In this document: positions 1 to 5,677 of the stretch, in pieces | Numbering within the stretch: the first letter of the stretch is position 1 | Layout of the letters: each line of letters begins with the position of its first letter | Source of the DNA: Rhodospirillales bacterium | GTDB taxonomy: Bacteria; Pseudomonadota; Alphaproteobacteria; Acetobacterales; Acetobacteraceae | Assembly (NCBI GenBank): GCA_015654825.1 | Contig: JAATGE010000093.1 | Coordinates: 1 to 6,663 of the forward strand | DNA length: 6,663 bases | Reading direction: 5' to 3' | Made by a program: the position numbers and the translations under genes | Notes under the pieces: model-generated | The model's database searches: none | What the model was told of the DNA's origin: nothing | The model's input: only the letters and a program-made list of their open reading frames with translations

Positions 1-8
1 GTGAACGC

Positions 9-83
9 TTAGAGGTTCGTCGCATGGTCGTCTGCGTGGTCGTCGATGGCCTGCGCCTGGTTGGCAAAGTCGGTGGGGTTCAT
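9..83 (-). CDS. Apparent 5' end of transhydrogenase alpha-2 (small membrane) subunit, ended by an early stop
   Basis: A 24-codon frame starts with ATG at 83-81 and ends with TAA at 11-9. Its start overlaps the pntA stop as ATGA. A good Shine-Dalgarno (GGAGAGG, 88-94) lies inside the pntA end, so the start is probably used. The peptide opens MNPTDFANQAQAI and continues as a polar, Ala/Asp/His-rich helix. As I recall the family, this resembles the extra-membrane N-terminal helix that precedes the first membrane span of the small alpha subunit (PntA2/PntAB), the gene that normally follows pntA in bacteria with split alpha subunits. Here a stop comes before any membrane segment. A single-base shift just before the stop would give an open frame (EPLSVH) to the window edge. 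It could therefore be a broken gene, a sequencing error, or an unrelated tiny ORF. Identification rests on position plus a short N-terminal resemblance. Confidence 0.42.
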   Translation of the reverse strand: MNPTDFANQAQAIDDHADDHATNL

Positions 84-1408
84 TCGGCCTCTCCGGATTC
101 GGGGGCTGGACGGGCGACGGTGGCGCGAGGCTTCTTCTTGCGCGGCTGGTCGGGCTCCGCCGCGGACGGCGGAGCAACCGTTTCAACCGCCGGGGCCGAA
201 GCGGGCGGCTCCGCGGCCGTTGGTGGCGCCGCCTGTGGCGGAGGCGCCGGGGGCGCCGCGGGCGCTGGCGCGACGGTAACCACGCCCTCGAAGGCCGGGT
301 GGATTACCGCGCCACCGCGGGTGACCATGACGCCCTTCACGATGTCGTCGTCGGGCGGCAATTTCAGCGCCTGCGCCGTCTTGTCCCAGAACGCGGTCAG
401 GAACGTCAGCAGGTTCTTGGCGTACAGCGCGCTGGCAGCGACGCCGATGCGGCCGGGCCAGTTCCGATAGCCAAGGATTTTCACGCCGTTAGCGGTAATG
501 TAGGCCTCGCCGGGGCGGGTCGCCTCGCAATTGCCGCCACCGTCGGAAGCGAGGTCGACGATAACGCTGCCCGGCTTCATGCCCGCGACCATCGCGTTGG
601 TGACGAGCGTCGGCGCCCGGCCGCCCTGCACCAGCGCGGTGCAGATCACCATATCGTTCTTGGCCACCGTCGCGGTTATCAGTTCGGCCTGCTTGCGGCG
701 GAACTCGGCGCTCATTTCTTTTGCGTAGGCGCCGGTCTGCTTCGCCGTCTCCTCGTCCTCGACGCCGACAAAACTGGCGCCGAGCGATTTAATCTCCTCC
801 TTCGCCGCCGGCCGCACGTCGGTCGCCGACACAATGGCGCCCAGCCTGCGGGCCGTCGCGATGGCCTGCAGTCCGGCGACACCGGCGCCCATGACGAACA
901 CGCGGGCCGGCGGCACCGTGCCGGCGGCCGTCATCATCATCGGAAAGCCGCGATCGAACGCAAACGCGCCCTCGATCACCGCGCGATAGCCGGCAAGGTT
1001 GGCCTGGCTGGAGAGCACATCCATGGCCTGCGCCCGGCTGGTGCGCGGCAACAGCTCCATGGCCGCCAGGTCGATGCCAAGCCCAGCGACCTGGCCAGCC
1101 GTCTGCTTGTCGGCCATCAGGCCGGAGGTGCAGACCAGCAGCGCGCCATGCGGAATGGCCGCGCGCTCGGCCGGCTCCGGCAATTGAACGGCGAAAACGA
1201 TGCCGGCACCGGCGAGCGTGGCCGCGGCCCCGTTGGCGATTTCGGCCCCGGCGGCGGTGAAATCGGCGTCGGAAATCGAGGCGCCCGCCCCGGCGCCGGC
1301 TTCCACAGCGACGGCGAGGCCCAGTTGCACCAGCTTCTTGACGGTTTCCGGCGTCGCTGCAACGCGCGTCTCGCTCGGCCGCCGTTCCTTCAGCACCGCT
1401 AGCCGCAT
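80..1408 (-). CDS. pntA: Proton-translocating NAD(P)+ transhydrogenase, subunit alpha-1 (NAD(H)-binding domain I)
   Basis: This is the soluble NAD(H)-binding component of the Re/Si-specific transhydrogenase. The complex uses the proton gradient across the inner membrane to drive hydride transfer from NADH to NADP+. The 442-residue product matches domain I throughout. The signature SRAQAMDVLSSQANLAGYRAV spans 124-144, in two adjoining parts. R122, Q127, D130 and S133 fall where the R. rubrum protein has the nicotinamide-site R127, Q132, D135 and S138. The dinucleotide fold motif GAGVAGLQ is at 174-181, followed by D197 for the adenosine ribose, the mobile-loop YAKEM at 228-232, and MKPGSVIVDLA at 277-287. 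The family core ends near residue 378. A tail of about 64 residues follows, mostly Ala and Pro with a basic RKKKPR patch (423-428). No membrane span is present, so the membrane part must be a separate subunit, as in split-alpha organisms. The ATG at 1408 has GGAGG at 1419-1423, 10 nt upstream. The stop overlaps the next frame by 4 nt, implying an operon running off the left edge, where alpha-2 and pntB would be expected. Confidence 0.95.
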   Translation of the reverse strand: MRLAVLKERRPSETRVAATPETVKKLVQLGLAVAVEAGAGAGASISDADFTAAGAEIANGAAATLAGAGIVFAVQLPEPAERAAIPHGALLVCTSGLMADKQTAGQVAGLGIDLAAMELLPRTSRAQAMDVLSSQANLAGYRAVIEGAFAFDRGFPMMMTAAGTVPPARVFVMGAGVAGLQAIATARRLGAIVSATDVRPAAKEEIKSLGASFVGVEDEETAKQTGAYAKEMSAEFRRKQAELITATVAKNDMVICTALVQGGRAPTLVTNAMVAGMKPGSVIVDLASDGGGNCEATRPGEAYITANGVKILGYRNWPGRIGVAASALYAKNLLTFLTAFWDKTAQALKLPPDDDIVKGVMVTRGGAVIHPAFEGVVTVAPAPAAPPAPPPQAAPPTAAEPPASAPAVETVAPPSAAEPDQPRKKKPRATVARPAPESGEAE

Positions 1409-1507
1409 GGGGCATGTTCCTCCGCGCTGTATCCGGGCATTCCGGCTGGGCAGCTAACAGGCGGGGGCGGGCGGGGCAAGGGGCCCAACCGACAGGCGAA
1501 CGAAGCG

Positions 1508-1536
1508 TGGACGGAAAACGCCCACTGGCCTATGTT
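1508..1536 (+). promoter_or_regulatory. Candidate vapB promoter predicting a leaderless transcript
   Basis: TGGACG (1508-1513) and TATGTT (1531-1536) each match 4 of 6 bases of the sigma-70 consensus and are separated by exactly 17 nt. A transcript starting 6-7 nt after the -10 would begin at about 1543, which is the A of the vapB ATG. There is no Shine-Dalgarno-like sequence before that ATG, which fits leaderless translation. Both hexamers are imperfect, so this is a prediction from spacing and context. Confidence 0.35.
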
Positions 1537-1542
1537 CGGCCA
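1526..1542. promoter_or_regulatory. Inverted repeat before vapB, candidate VapB/VapBC operator
   Basis: TGGCC (1526-1530) and GGCCA (1538-1542) form a perfect 5-bp dyad with a 7-nt spacer. The dyad abuts the vapB start codon and straddles the candidate -10 hexamer. VapB antitoxins of the AbrB/SpoVT fold typically bind such palindromes in their own promoters and repress the operon. The arms are short and GC-rich, so chance occurrence is possible. Confidence 0.35.
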
Positions 1543-1794
1543 ATGACAATTGCATCTTCCGACCCTGCCGCGCGCACCGTCCGCCTGTTCCGGAACGGAC
1601 GCGGCCAGGCGGTGCGGATCCCGCGCGAGTTCGAACTGCCCGGCAAGGATGCCATCATGCGCAAGGAAAACGGCCGGCTGGTGATTGAGCCGACGCCGCC
1701 GAATGACCTGCTGGCGCTGTTGGCAACATTAGAGCCCATTGAGGACGAATTTCCTGAGTTCGAGGATCCCCCACCCGAGCCGTTCGATCTTTGA
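1543..1794 (+). CDS. vapB: VapB-family antitoxin (AbrB/SpoVT swapped-hairpin DNA-binding protein)
   Basis: This 83-residue protein is the antitoxin of a type II toxin-antitoxin pair. It should neutralise the partner PIN-domain ribonuclease VapC and repress its own promoter. The family hallmark RNGRGQAVRIPREFELPG lies at residues 17-34, and the rest of the AbrB-like beta hairpin follows (ENGRLVIEP, 42-50). The C-terminal segment (about 51-83) is acidic and Pro-rich (DEFPEFEDPPPEPFDL), the usual toxin-binding tail. Length is normal for the family. I chose the ATG at 1543 over an upstream in-frame ATG at 1414 because homology begins just after it, the upstream extension looks like non-coding translation, and the promoter and dyad sit right before it. 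Its end overlaps the toxin start by 4 nt (TTGA). The frame is intact with no missing motif, unlike its partner. AT-richer codons at its 3' end contrast with the flanking genes and suggest acquired DNA. Confidence 0.9.
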   Translation: MTIASSDPAARTVRLFRNGRGQAVRIPREFELPGKDAIMRKENGRLVIEPTPPNDLLALLATLEPIEDEFPEFEDPPPEPFDL

Positions 1795-2195
1795 CACAAT
1801 ATCTGTTGGATACGAATATCGTTTCTGACCTGGTACGCCATCCACACGGTCCGGTCGCGAGGCGGATTGCCCACGTAGGCCCGTCCAACGTGTCCACCAG
1901 CATCATCGTCGCGGCGGAACTGCGTTTTGGCGCCGCGAAGAAAGGTTCGGCGCGTCTTACCACGCAGTTGGAAGTAATCTTGGGCGCCATGAGGGTGGTC
2001 GCGCTGGAGTCCCCCGCCGACCGTACTTATGGTGAATTGCGGGCCCAGCTTGAGCGCGTCTGAACAACGATCGCCGTACACGCCACCCTTACTGCCGCGC
2101 ACGCACTGACACTGGATTGCACGGTCGTCACGGATAACGAACGAGAGTTTGCCAGGGTCGCAGGATTGAGGATGGAGAACTGGTTGCGGGCTTAA
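1791..2195 (+). pseudogene. vapC: VapC toxin (PIN-domain ribonuclease), broken by an in-frame stop
   Basis: VapC toxins are Mg2+-dependent PIN-domain endoribonucleases. The frame starts at a TTG overlapping the vapB stop. The start YLLDTNIVSDLV (4-15) carries the first acidic metal ligand D7, and AAELRFGA (41-48) carries E43. After QLERV the frame meets TGA at 2061-2063 (codon 91), giving a 90-residue product. Without any frame change, the next codons encode the rest of the family: TAAHAL (101-106), TLDCTVVTDNEREF (107-120, with D115) and RVAGLRMENWLRA (122-134), then TAA at 2193-2195. The full length of 134 aligns gap-free with VapC, where codon 91 is usually Gly; GGA to TGA is one base change. 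The third catalytic Asp, expected at position 98 in the stretch before the AAHA segment, is Ala (GCC, 2082-2084). No Shine-Dalgarno or start codon suits separate translation of the C-terminal part. The toxin is therefore very probably inactive. Confidence 0.85.
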
Positions 2196-2221
2196 GCAGC
2201 AGGCAACGTAGGCAAGGCCAC

Positions 2222-2390
2222 GGCTCTGCCCCGGACCCGCTGGGGCCGTAGGCCCCAGACCCCGATTCCATTTGTTCCGAATCGGGCATCAACTCCGAGC
2301 CAAATCGGCGGACTCCCGCCGCGCAGCGCTAACGACAGCGGCGGCACGCCGGCGGGGGTCCAGGGGGCGGAGCCCCTGGCCGGCGGAGCC
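2222..2390. repeat. Compound palindromic intergenic element with imperfect terminal inverted repeats
   Basis: The outer left arm (2222-2238, GGCTCTGCCCCGGACCC) is the approximate reverse complement of the right arm (2356-2374), differing by two single-base insertions and one substitution. Inside are separate stems: CTGGGGCC/GGCCCCAG at 2240-2258 (8 bp, loop GTA); CCCGATTC/GAATCGGG at 2261-2286 (8 bp, 10-nt loop); CGGCGG/CCGCCG at 2306-2321 (6 bp, 4-nt loop); and CCAGGGG.C/GCCCCTGG at 2360-2379 (8 bp with one bulged G, loop GGA). The motif GGCGGAGCC is also directly repeated at 2366-2374 and 2382-2390. It encodes no protein. Similar GC-rich palindromic repeats are scattered in intergenic DNA of some high-GC alphaproteobacteria, as I recall. 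Whether this one is a MITE-like or REP-like element or a local terminator cluster cannot be told from one copy. Confidence 0.55.
2360..2379 (-). terminator. Stem-loop just after the ABC1-kinase stop, probable terminator
   Basis: On the minus strand this stem begins about 15 nt after the kinase TAA (2397-2395). It has eight G/C-rich base pairs with one bulged base and a 3-nt loop. There is no T tract after it, so it is not a canonical intrinsic terminator; it might slow polymerase or protect the 3' end. The stem at 2240-2258 could do the same for transcripts arriving from vapBC. Confidence 0.35.
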
Positions 2391-2394
2391 ACTC

Positions 2395-3798
2395 TTAAAC
2401 CTGAACCCTTTCCGCATCCTGCTGCACTGTCGAAGGCACGCCCGCTTGCGCCAGCGCCGCCGCCTGGCGCGCCGCGAGATCGGCCTCGTCGAAATCGGCG
2501 ATCAGATCCTGGAACATGCGGTGCCAGTTCAGGCGCGCACCGAGCCGCAGGAATACCGATCCCAGGCCGATGGCCGCGCGGTCCATCAGTACGAATTCGC
2601 GTGGCACCTGCACGCCACCGGTGCGCTGCAGGCCGGCGTGCACCTTTTGGGCGACTTCACGGCCGTATTGCGGGTCGTTGGTTTCCTGCATGGCCCGGAC
2701 GCGGTCCTGCATCAGCGGTTCATAGAGAAAACGCGCCCATTCGTTCAGTACCGCCATTTTCTCGCTCGAGAGATCGCCGAATCCCCATACTTCGTAGGCG
2801 TGATGCGCCTTGTCGTCGTCGCCGTCGCGCACTGCTTCGAACAGATTGATCACACCGCGCAGGAAGCGGGGTGCGAACACGCGGATGACGCCGAAATCGA
2901 GCAGGTTGATGCCGCCATCGTCGCGCACCTGGTAATTGCCGAGATGCGGATCGCCATGCACGACGCCGTAGCGGTACAATGGAATATACCAGGCCTGGAA
3001 CAGCGCGCGCGCAACCTCGTTGCGCGCCTCTTCGGACGGTTTCGTGGCCAGGAAATCCTGCAACTTGCTGCCCTGCAGCCAATTCATCGTCAGCAGCCGC
3101 ACAGTGCATAAACGCTCGATCGGCACCGGCACTTCAACCCTGCCGACACCATCCAGCATCAGGCGATACAGCCGCATGTTGGCGGCTTCGCGGCGGTAAT
3201 CCAGTTCCTCGCGCAGACGCTCGACGAGTTCCTTGTAGGCTTCGTCGTTGTTCAGCGCGTTGTCCATGCGGTGGAACAGCGCCAGGGCCATTTTCAATTG
3301 CCGCAAATCGGCCTCGACGGCGCTTGGCATGTCCGGATATTGCAGCTTACAGGCGACCTCGGTGCCGTCATGCAGGCGTGCGCGATGCACCTGGCCGAGG
3401 CTTCCCGCCGCGGCGGCGGTCTGGCCGAATACGGCAAAGTTGTTGGCCCAGTCGGGGCCGAGTTCGCTTTGCATGCGGCGGCGGACGAACGGAAAGCCCA
3501 TCGGCGGCGCGTTGGCCTGCAATTCCGCCAATTCGCGCGCATATTCCGCCGGCAGTGCATCCGGCACGGTGGAGAGGAACTGCGCCACCTTCATCATCGG
3601 GCCCTTCAGGCCGCCGAGGATGACCTTCATATCCTCGGCGTGCGCGGAACGGTCGGTCTTGATGCCGAAAAGCCGGGCGCCGGCCATGCGGGCCGCGATG
3701 CCGCCGACGGCGCCGGAGGTTTGCGCCATGCGCCGGATTTCGCCGAACAGCGTGCTGCTGTCGGGCCCGGGCCCCGGCATGCCGTCGCCGTCAGCCAC
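2395..3798 (-). CDS. ABC1/AarF/UbiB-family atypical protein kinase-like ATPase
   Basis: This 467-residue protein belongs to the UbiB/COQ8 family of atypical kinases, whose best-known members support ubiquinone biosynthesis; the role of this one is inferred from family only. In order: the N-lobe extension motif, here KVAQ at 70-73 (family KxGQ); the nucleotide loop AAAAGSLGQVHRA (128-140); the ATP lysine K151 in VACKLQYPD; EELDYRREAANM (197-208); the catalytic loop VHGDPHLGN (280-288); and the Mg-binding DFG at 301-303. The catalytic residues K151, D283, N288 and D301 are present. The family's invariant Gly in KxGQ is Ala, and the Ala-rich loop has Gly at 132. I see no C-terminal membrane spans like those of E. 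coli UbiB, so it is probably cytosolic or peripheral. The start is GTG at 3798, with a GGAG at 3809-3812 spaced 10 nt; an ATG six codons in (3780) is an alternative. It overlaps the end of pepF by 8 nt, which implies co-transcription and coupled translation. Confidence 0.88.
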   Translation of the reverse strand: MADGDGMPGPGPDSSTLFGEIRRMAQTSGAVGGIAARMAGARLFGIKTDRSAHAEDMKVILGGLKGPMMKVAQFLSTVPDALPAEYARELAELQANAPPMGFPFVRRRMQSELGPDWANNFAVFGQTAAAAGSLGQVHRARLHDGTEVACKLQYPDMPSAVEADLRQLKMALALFHRMDNALNNDEAYKELVERLREELDYRREAANMRLYRLMLDGVGRVEVPVPIERLCTVRLLTMNWLQGSKLQDFLATKPSEEARNEVARALFQAWYIPLYRYGVVHGDPHLGNYQVRDDGGINLLDFGVIRVFAPRFLRGVINLFEAVRDGDDDKAHHAYEVWGFGDLSSEKMAVLNEWARFLYEPLMQDRVRAMQETNDPQYGREVAQKVHAGLQRTGGVQVPREFVLMDRAAIGLGSVFLRLGARLNWHRMFQDLIADFDEADLAARQAAALAQAGVPSTVQQDAERVQV

Positions 3799-5614
3799 CC
3801 GGCGTGCGCTCCAACTCGTCGATGAAACCGGCGATTATTCCGAGGCCGCGCTTCCAGAACGCGGGGTCGGAGGCATCGAGACCGAACGGCGCCAGCAGGT
3901 CCTTGTGCACCTTCGTGCCGCCGGCGCGCAGCATCGCCTTGTATTTCGCCTGGAAATCCGGATGGCCGGCCTGGTATTCCGCATACAGCGCATTCACCAG
4001 GCAATCGCCGAACGCATAGGCATAGACGTAGAACGGCGAATGCACGAAATGCGGAATGTAGGCCCAGAACACGTCGTAGACGGGGGTCGTCTCGAATGCC
4101 GGCCCCAGGCTTTCCGTCTGCACCTGCTGCCACAACGCACCGATCTGTTCCGGCGTCAGCTCGCCCTGGCGGCGGGCGTCGTGCAGCTTGGTCTCAAAGC
4201 TGTAGAAGGCGATTTGCCGAACTACCGTGTTCAGCATGTCCTCCACTTTGGAGGCGAGCATCAGGCGCCGGCGTTTTTGGTCGGGTTCCGCATCGAGCAG
4301 GGCGCGGAACGTCAGCATTTCGCCGAACACGCTGGCGGTTTCGGCCAGGGTCAGCGGCGTGTTGCTCATCAGGTGGCCCTGCGCGCCGGCCAGCACCTGG
4401 TGCACGCCGTGCCCGAGCTCGTGCGCCAGCGTCATCACGTCACGCGTGCGGCCGTGATAATTCATCAGGATGTAGGGGTGGACCGAGGGCACGGTAGGAT
4501 GGGCGAACGCGCCGCCGGCCTTGCCTTCGCGCAGCGCGGCATCGATCCAGTTATTGTCGAAAAAGCGGCTGCCGACGGAGCCCATTTCGGTATCGAACCG
4601 GCTATAGGCGCCGAGCACGCAGTTGCGCGCCTCGTCCCATGTGATGGTGCGGTCGTCGTCTCCGGGCAGCGGGGCGTTGCGATCCCAGTGCTGCAATTTG
4701 TCCAGCCCCAGCCAACCCGCCTTCAAACGATAATAGCGGTGTGACAGCAGCGGAAAATCCTGCGTGACGGCGGTCACCAATGCATCGACGACCTCGTCCT
4801 CGACGACGTTGGACAGGTTGCGCTCGCTGCCCGGGCGCGGATAGTGGCGCCAGGTGTCGACGACTTCCTTGTCCTTGGCCAGCGTGTTGGTAATCAGCGA
4901 GAACAGTTTGATATGGTCGCTGAACGCCGTGCCGACCGCCGCAAAAGCATCCTGGCGCAGCGCGCGGTCGGGGTCGGAGAGTTTGTTCAGCGCCGCGCTG
5001 ACAGTGAGCTTCTCGCCACGCACGGCGACCCGCATGCCGGCGATCGTTTCGTCGAACAGGCGGCTCCAGGCGGCGCGGCCGGTCACTTCGCGTTCATGAA
5101 TGAAACGCTCCAGTTCATCGGAAAGCTGATGCGGGCGATAGACCCGCAGATCGCGCAGATAGGGTTGCCAGCGCGCGAAAGCCGGATCGGCGAATTTGGC
5201 GTGCAGCACTTCGTCGTCGATCTTGTTCAATTCCAGGCGGAAGAACAGGGTCAGGGCAGAAATGTCGGTCACCCGCTCCATCATGCGCTGATAGAACTGG
5301 CCGGCCTCGGGGTTCGTGCTATCGGCGCTGAACAGAAGCTGGGCGTAGCTCATGACGCGGCCCAACGTTTCATCGATGGCCTCGAACCGCGCCATCGCCT
5401 GGGCCAGATCGCTGCCGGGCAAGGCGGCCAGGCGGCCCTCATATTCCAGCGCGAACGCCTTCGCCTGGCTTTCGGTGCGGGCCAGGTCCGCTTCGATCGC
5501 CGGACTGTCAGGAGCCGCGTAGAGATCGGCCAGGTTCCAATTGGGCAGCGCCCCGGTGCCGGCGGCCGGAACGGTAGCCCCGTCGGGGGCATGGATTGGT
5601 GCAACGCGGCTCAT
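3791..5614 (-). CDS. pepF: M3-family zinc oligoendopeptidase (PepF type)
   Basis: This is a cytosolic metallopeptidase that cuts short peptides internally; in bacteria such enzymes recycle peptides left by protein degradation or uptake. The 607-residue product has normal family length. An N-terminal helical region (about 25-200, the oligopeptidase F N-domain) is followed by the peptidase M3 domain (about 205-595). The zinc site HELGH is at 398-402 within MTLAHELGHGVHQ, and the third ligand is E425 in LAETASVFGEM, 27 residues after H398 as expected. The substrate-side segment IPHFVHSPFYVYAYAFG (520-536) carries H522 and the conserved tyrosines. There is no signal peptide. The ATG at 5614 is preceded by a modest AGGA at 5623-5626, 8 nt upstream. 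It is the first gene of a two-gene unit with the ABC1-family kinase and is transcribed divergently from the CDF exporter. Nothing is truncated or missing. Confidence 0.95.
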   Translation of the reverse strand: MSRVAPIHAPDGATVPAAGTGALPNWNLADLYAAPDSPAIEADLARTESQAKAFALEYEGRLAALPGSDLAQAMARFEAIDETLGRVMSYAQLLFSADSTNPEAGQFYQRMMERVTDISALTLFFRLELNKIDDEVLHAKFADPAFARWQPYLRDLRVYRPHQLSDELERFIHEREVTGRAAWSRLFDETIAGMRVAVRGEKLTVSAALNKLSDPDRALRQDAFAAVGTAFSDHIKLFSLITNTLAKDKEVVDTWRHYPRPGSERNLSNVVEDEVVDALVTAVTQDFPLLSHRYYRLKAGWLGLDKLQHWDRNAPLPGDDDRTITWDEARNCVLGAYSRFDTEMGSVGSRFFDNNWIDAALREGKAGGAFAHPTVPSVHPYILMNYHGRTRDVMTLAHELGHGVHQVLAGAQGHLMSNTPLTLAETASVFGEMLTFRALLDAEPDQKRRRLMLASKVEDMLNTVVRQIAFYSFETKLHDARRQGELTPEQIGALWQQVQTESLGPAFETTPVYDVFWAYIPHFVHSPFYVYAYAFGDCLVNALYAEYQAGHPDFQAKYKAMLRAGGTKVHKDLLAPFGLDASDPAFWKRGLGIIAGFIDELERTPGG

Positions 5615-5636
5615 GCGGGGTATCCTGGCTGGAGAT

Positions 5637-5658
5637 CAGACCCCCATGTAAGGGTCTG
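5637..5658. promoter_or_regulatory. Perfect 7-bp dyad in the pepF/CDF divergent promoter region
   Basis: CAGACCC (5637-5643) and GGGTCTG (5652-5658) are exact reverse complements around an 8-nt spacer. The dyad lies between two divergent genes only 69 bp apart, so a protein bound here could affect both. It covers the candidate -10 of the minus-strand promoter. It could instead form an RNA hairpin in the CDF leader. The cognate regulator is unknown and is not encoded in the window. Confidence 0.45.
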
Positions 5659-5672
5659 TCGCGGTGCGTCAA
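5645..5672 (-). promoter_or_regulatory. Candidate promoter for pepF and the downstream kinase
   Basis: Read on the minus strand, TTGACG (5672-5667, 5 of 6 consensus bases) is followed after 16 nt by TACATG (5650-5645, 3 of 6). Transcription would start near 5638, leaving a short leader that contains the pepF ribosome site. The -35 is good and the -10 poor, so a dyad-binding factor may influence it. Confidence 0.3.
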
Positions 5673-5677
5673 AGGAG
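5671..5677 (+). promoter_or_regulatory. Strong ribosome binding site of the CDF exporter
   Basis: AAAGGAG lies 6 nt before the ATG at 5684 and fixes that start. It overlaps the -35 hexamer of the candidate divergent pepF promoter, showing how compressed this intergenic region is. Confidence 0.8.

Larger units (their letters stand above)
1409..1542. other. Divergent intergenic region between pntA and vapB
   Basis: This 134-bp stretch holds the start signals of pntA (minus) and vapB (plus). On the pntA side, the Shine-Dalgarno is at 1419-1423. A poor promoter-like pair can be drawn on the minus strand, TTGCCC at 1479-1474 and TTAGCT at 1457-1452 with a 16-nt spacer, but the intervening DNA is almost pure G/C and I do not trust it. 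On the vapB side there is a better promoter and a dyad, listed separately. No further ORF is supported. Confidence 0.5.
2196..2394. other. Convergent intergenic region, no gene
   Basis: These 199 bp separate the 3' ends of vapC (plus) and the ABC1-family kinase (minus). I find no supported ORF. The region is dominated by inverted repeats at 2222-2390, described separately. Any transcript leaving either gene would have to pass through strong GC stems here, so the region probably also ends transcription from both sides. Confidence 0.6.

Noticed and set aside
299..1402. Long plus-strand ORF of 367 codons opposite pntA
   Set aside because: It is the antisense shadow of a clear transhydrogenase gene. 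The translation is rich in Arg/Gly/Ala/His with no recognisable domain, which is typical of high-GC DNA.
2061..2063. TGA in vapC read as selenocysteine or programmed readthrough
   Set aside because: The position is normally Gly in the family, nothing beyond the TGA itself supports selenocysteine insertion, and a second catalytic residue is also lost downstream.
1530..2102. Minus-strand ORF of 190 codons opposite vapBC
   Set aside because: The plus strand encodes recognisable VapB and VapC segments. The opposite frame has no family features.
2196..2394. tRNA, CRISPR array or riboswitch in the convergent intergenic region
   Set aside because: There is no cloverleaf with an anticodon arm, no regularly spaced direct repeats, and no downstream gene start for a riboswitch to control.
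2272..3111. Plus-strand ORF of 279 codons running from the intergenic element into the kinase gene
   Set aside because: Its start lies in the palindromic repeat and its body is antisense to the kinase catalytic region. No motif supports it.
3248..4744. Plus-strand ORF of 498 codons spanning parts of the kinase and pepF
   Set aside because: It crosses two well-supported minus-strand genes, has no ribosome site or domain, and reads as antisense composition.
5637..5658. MerR-type (ZntR/CueR-like) metal operator
   Set aside because: Those operators sit between a -35 and -10 spaced about 19-20 bp on the regulated strand. I could not find such a pair for the exporter, and no merR-like gene is present, so only an unspecified dyad is claimed.
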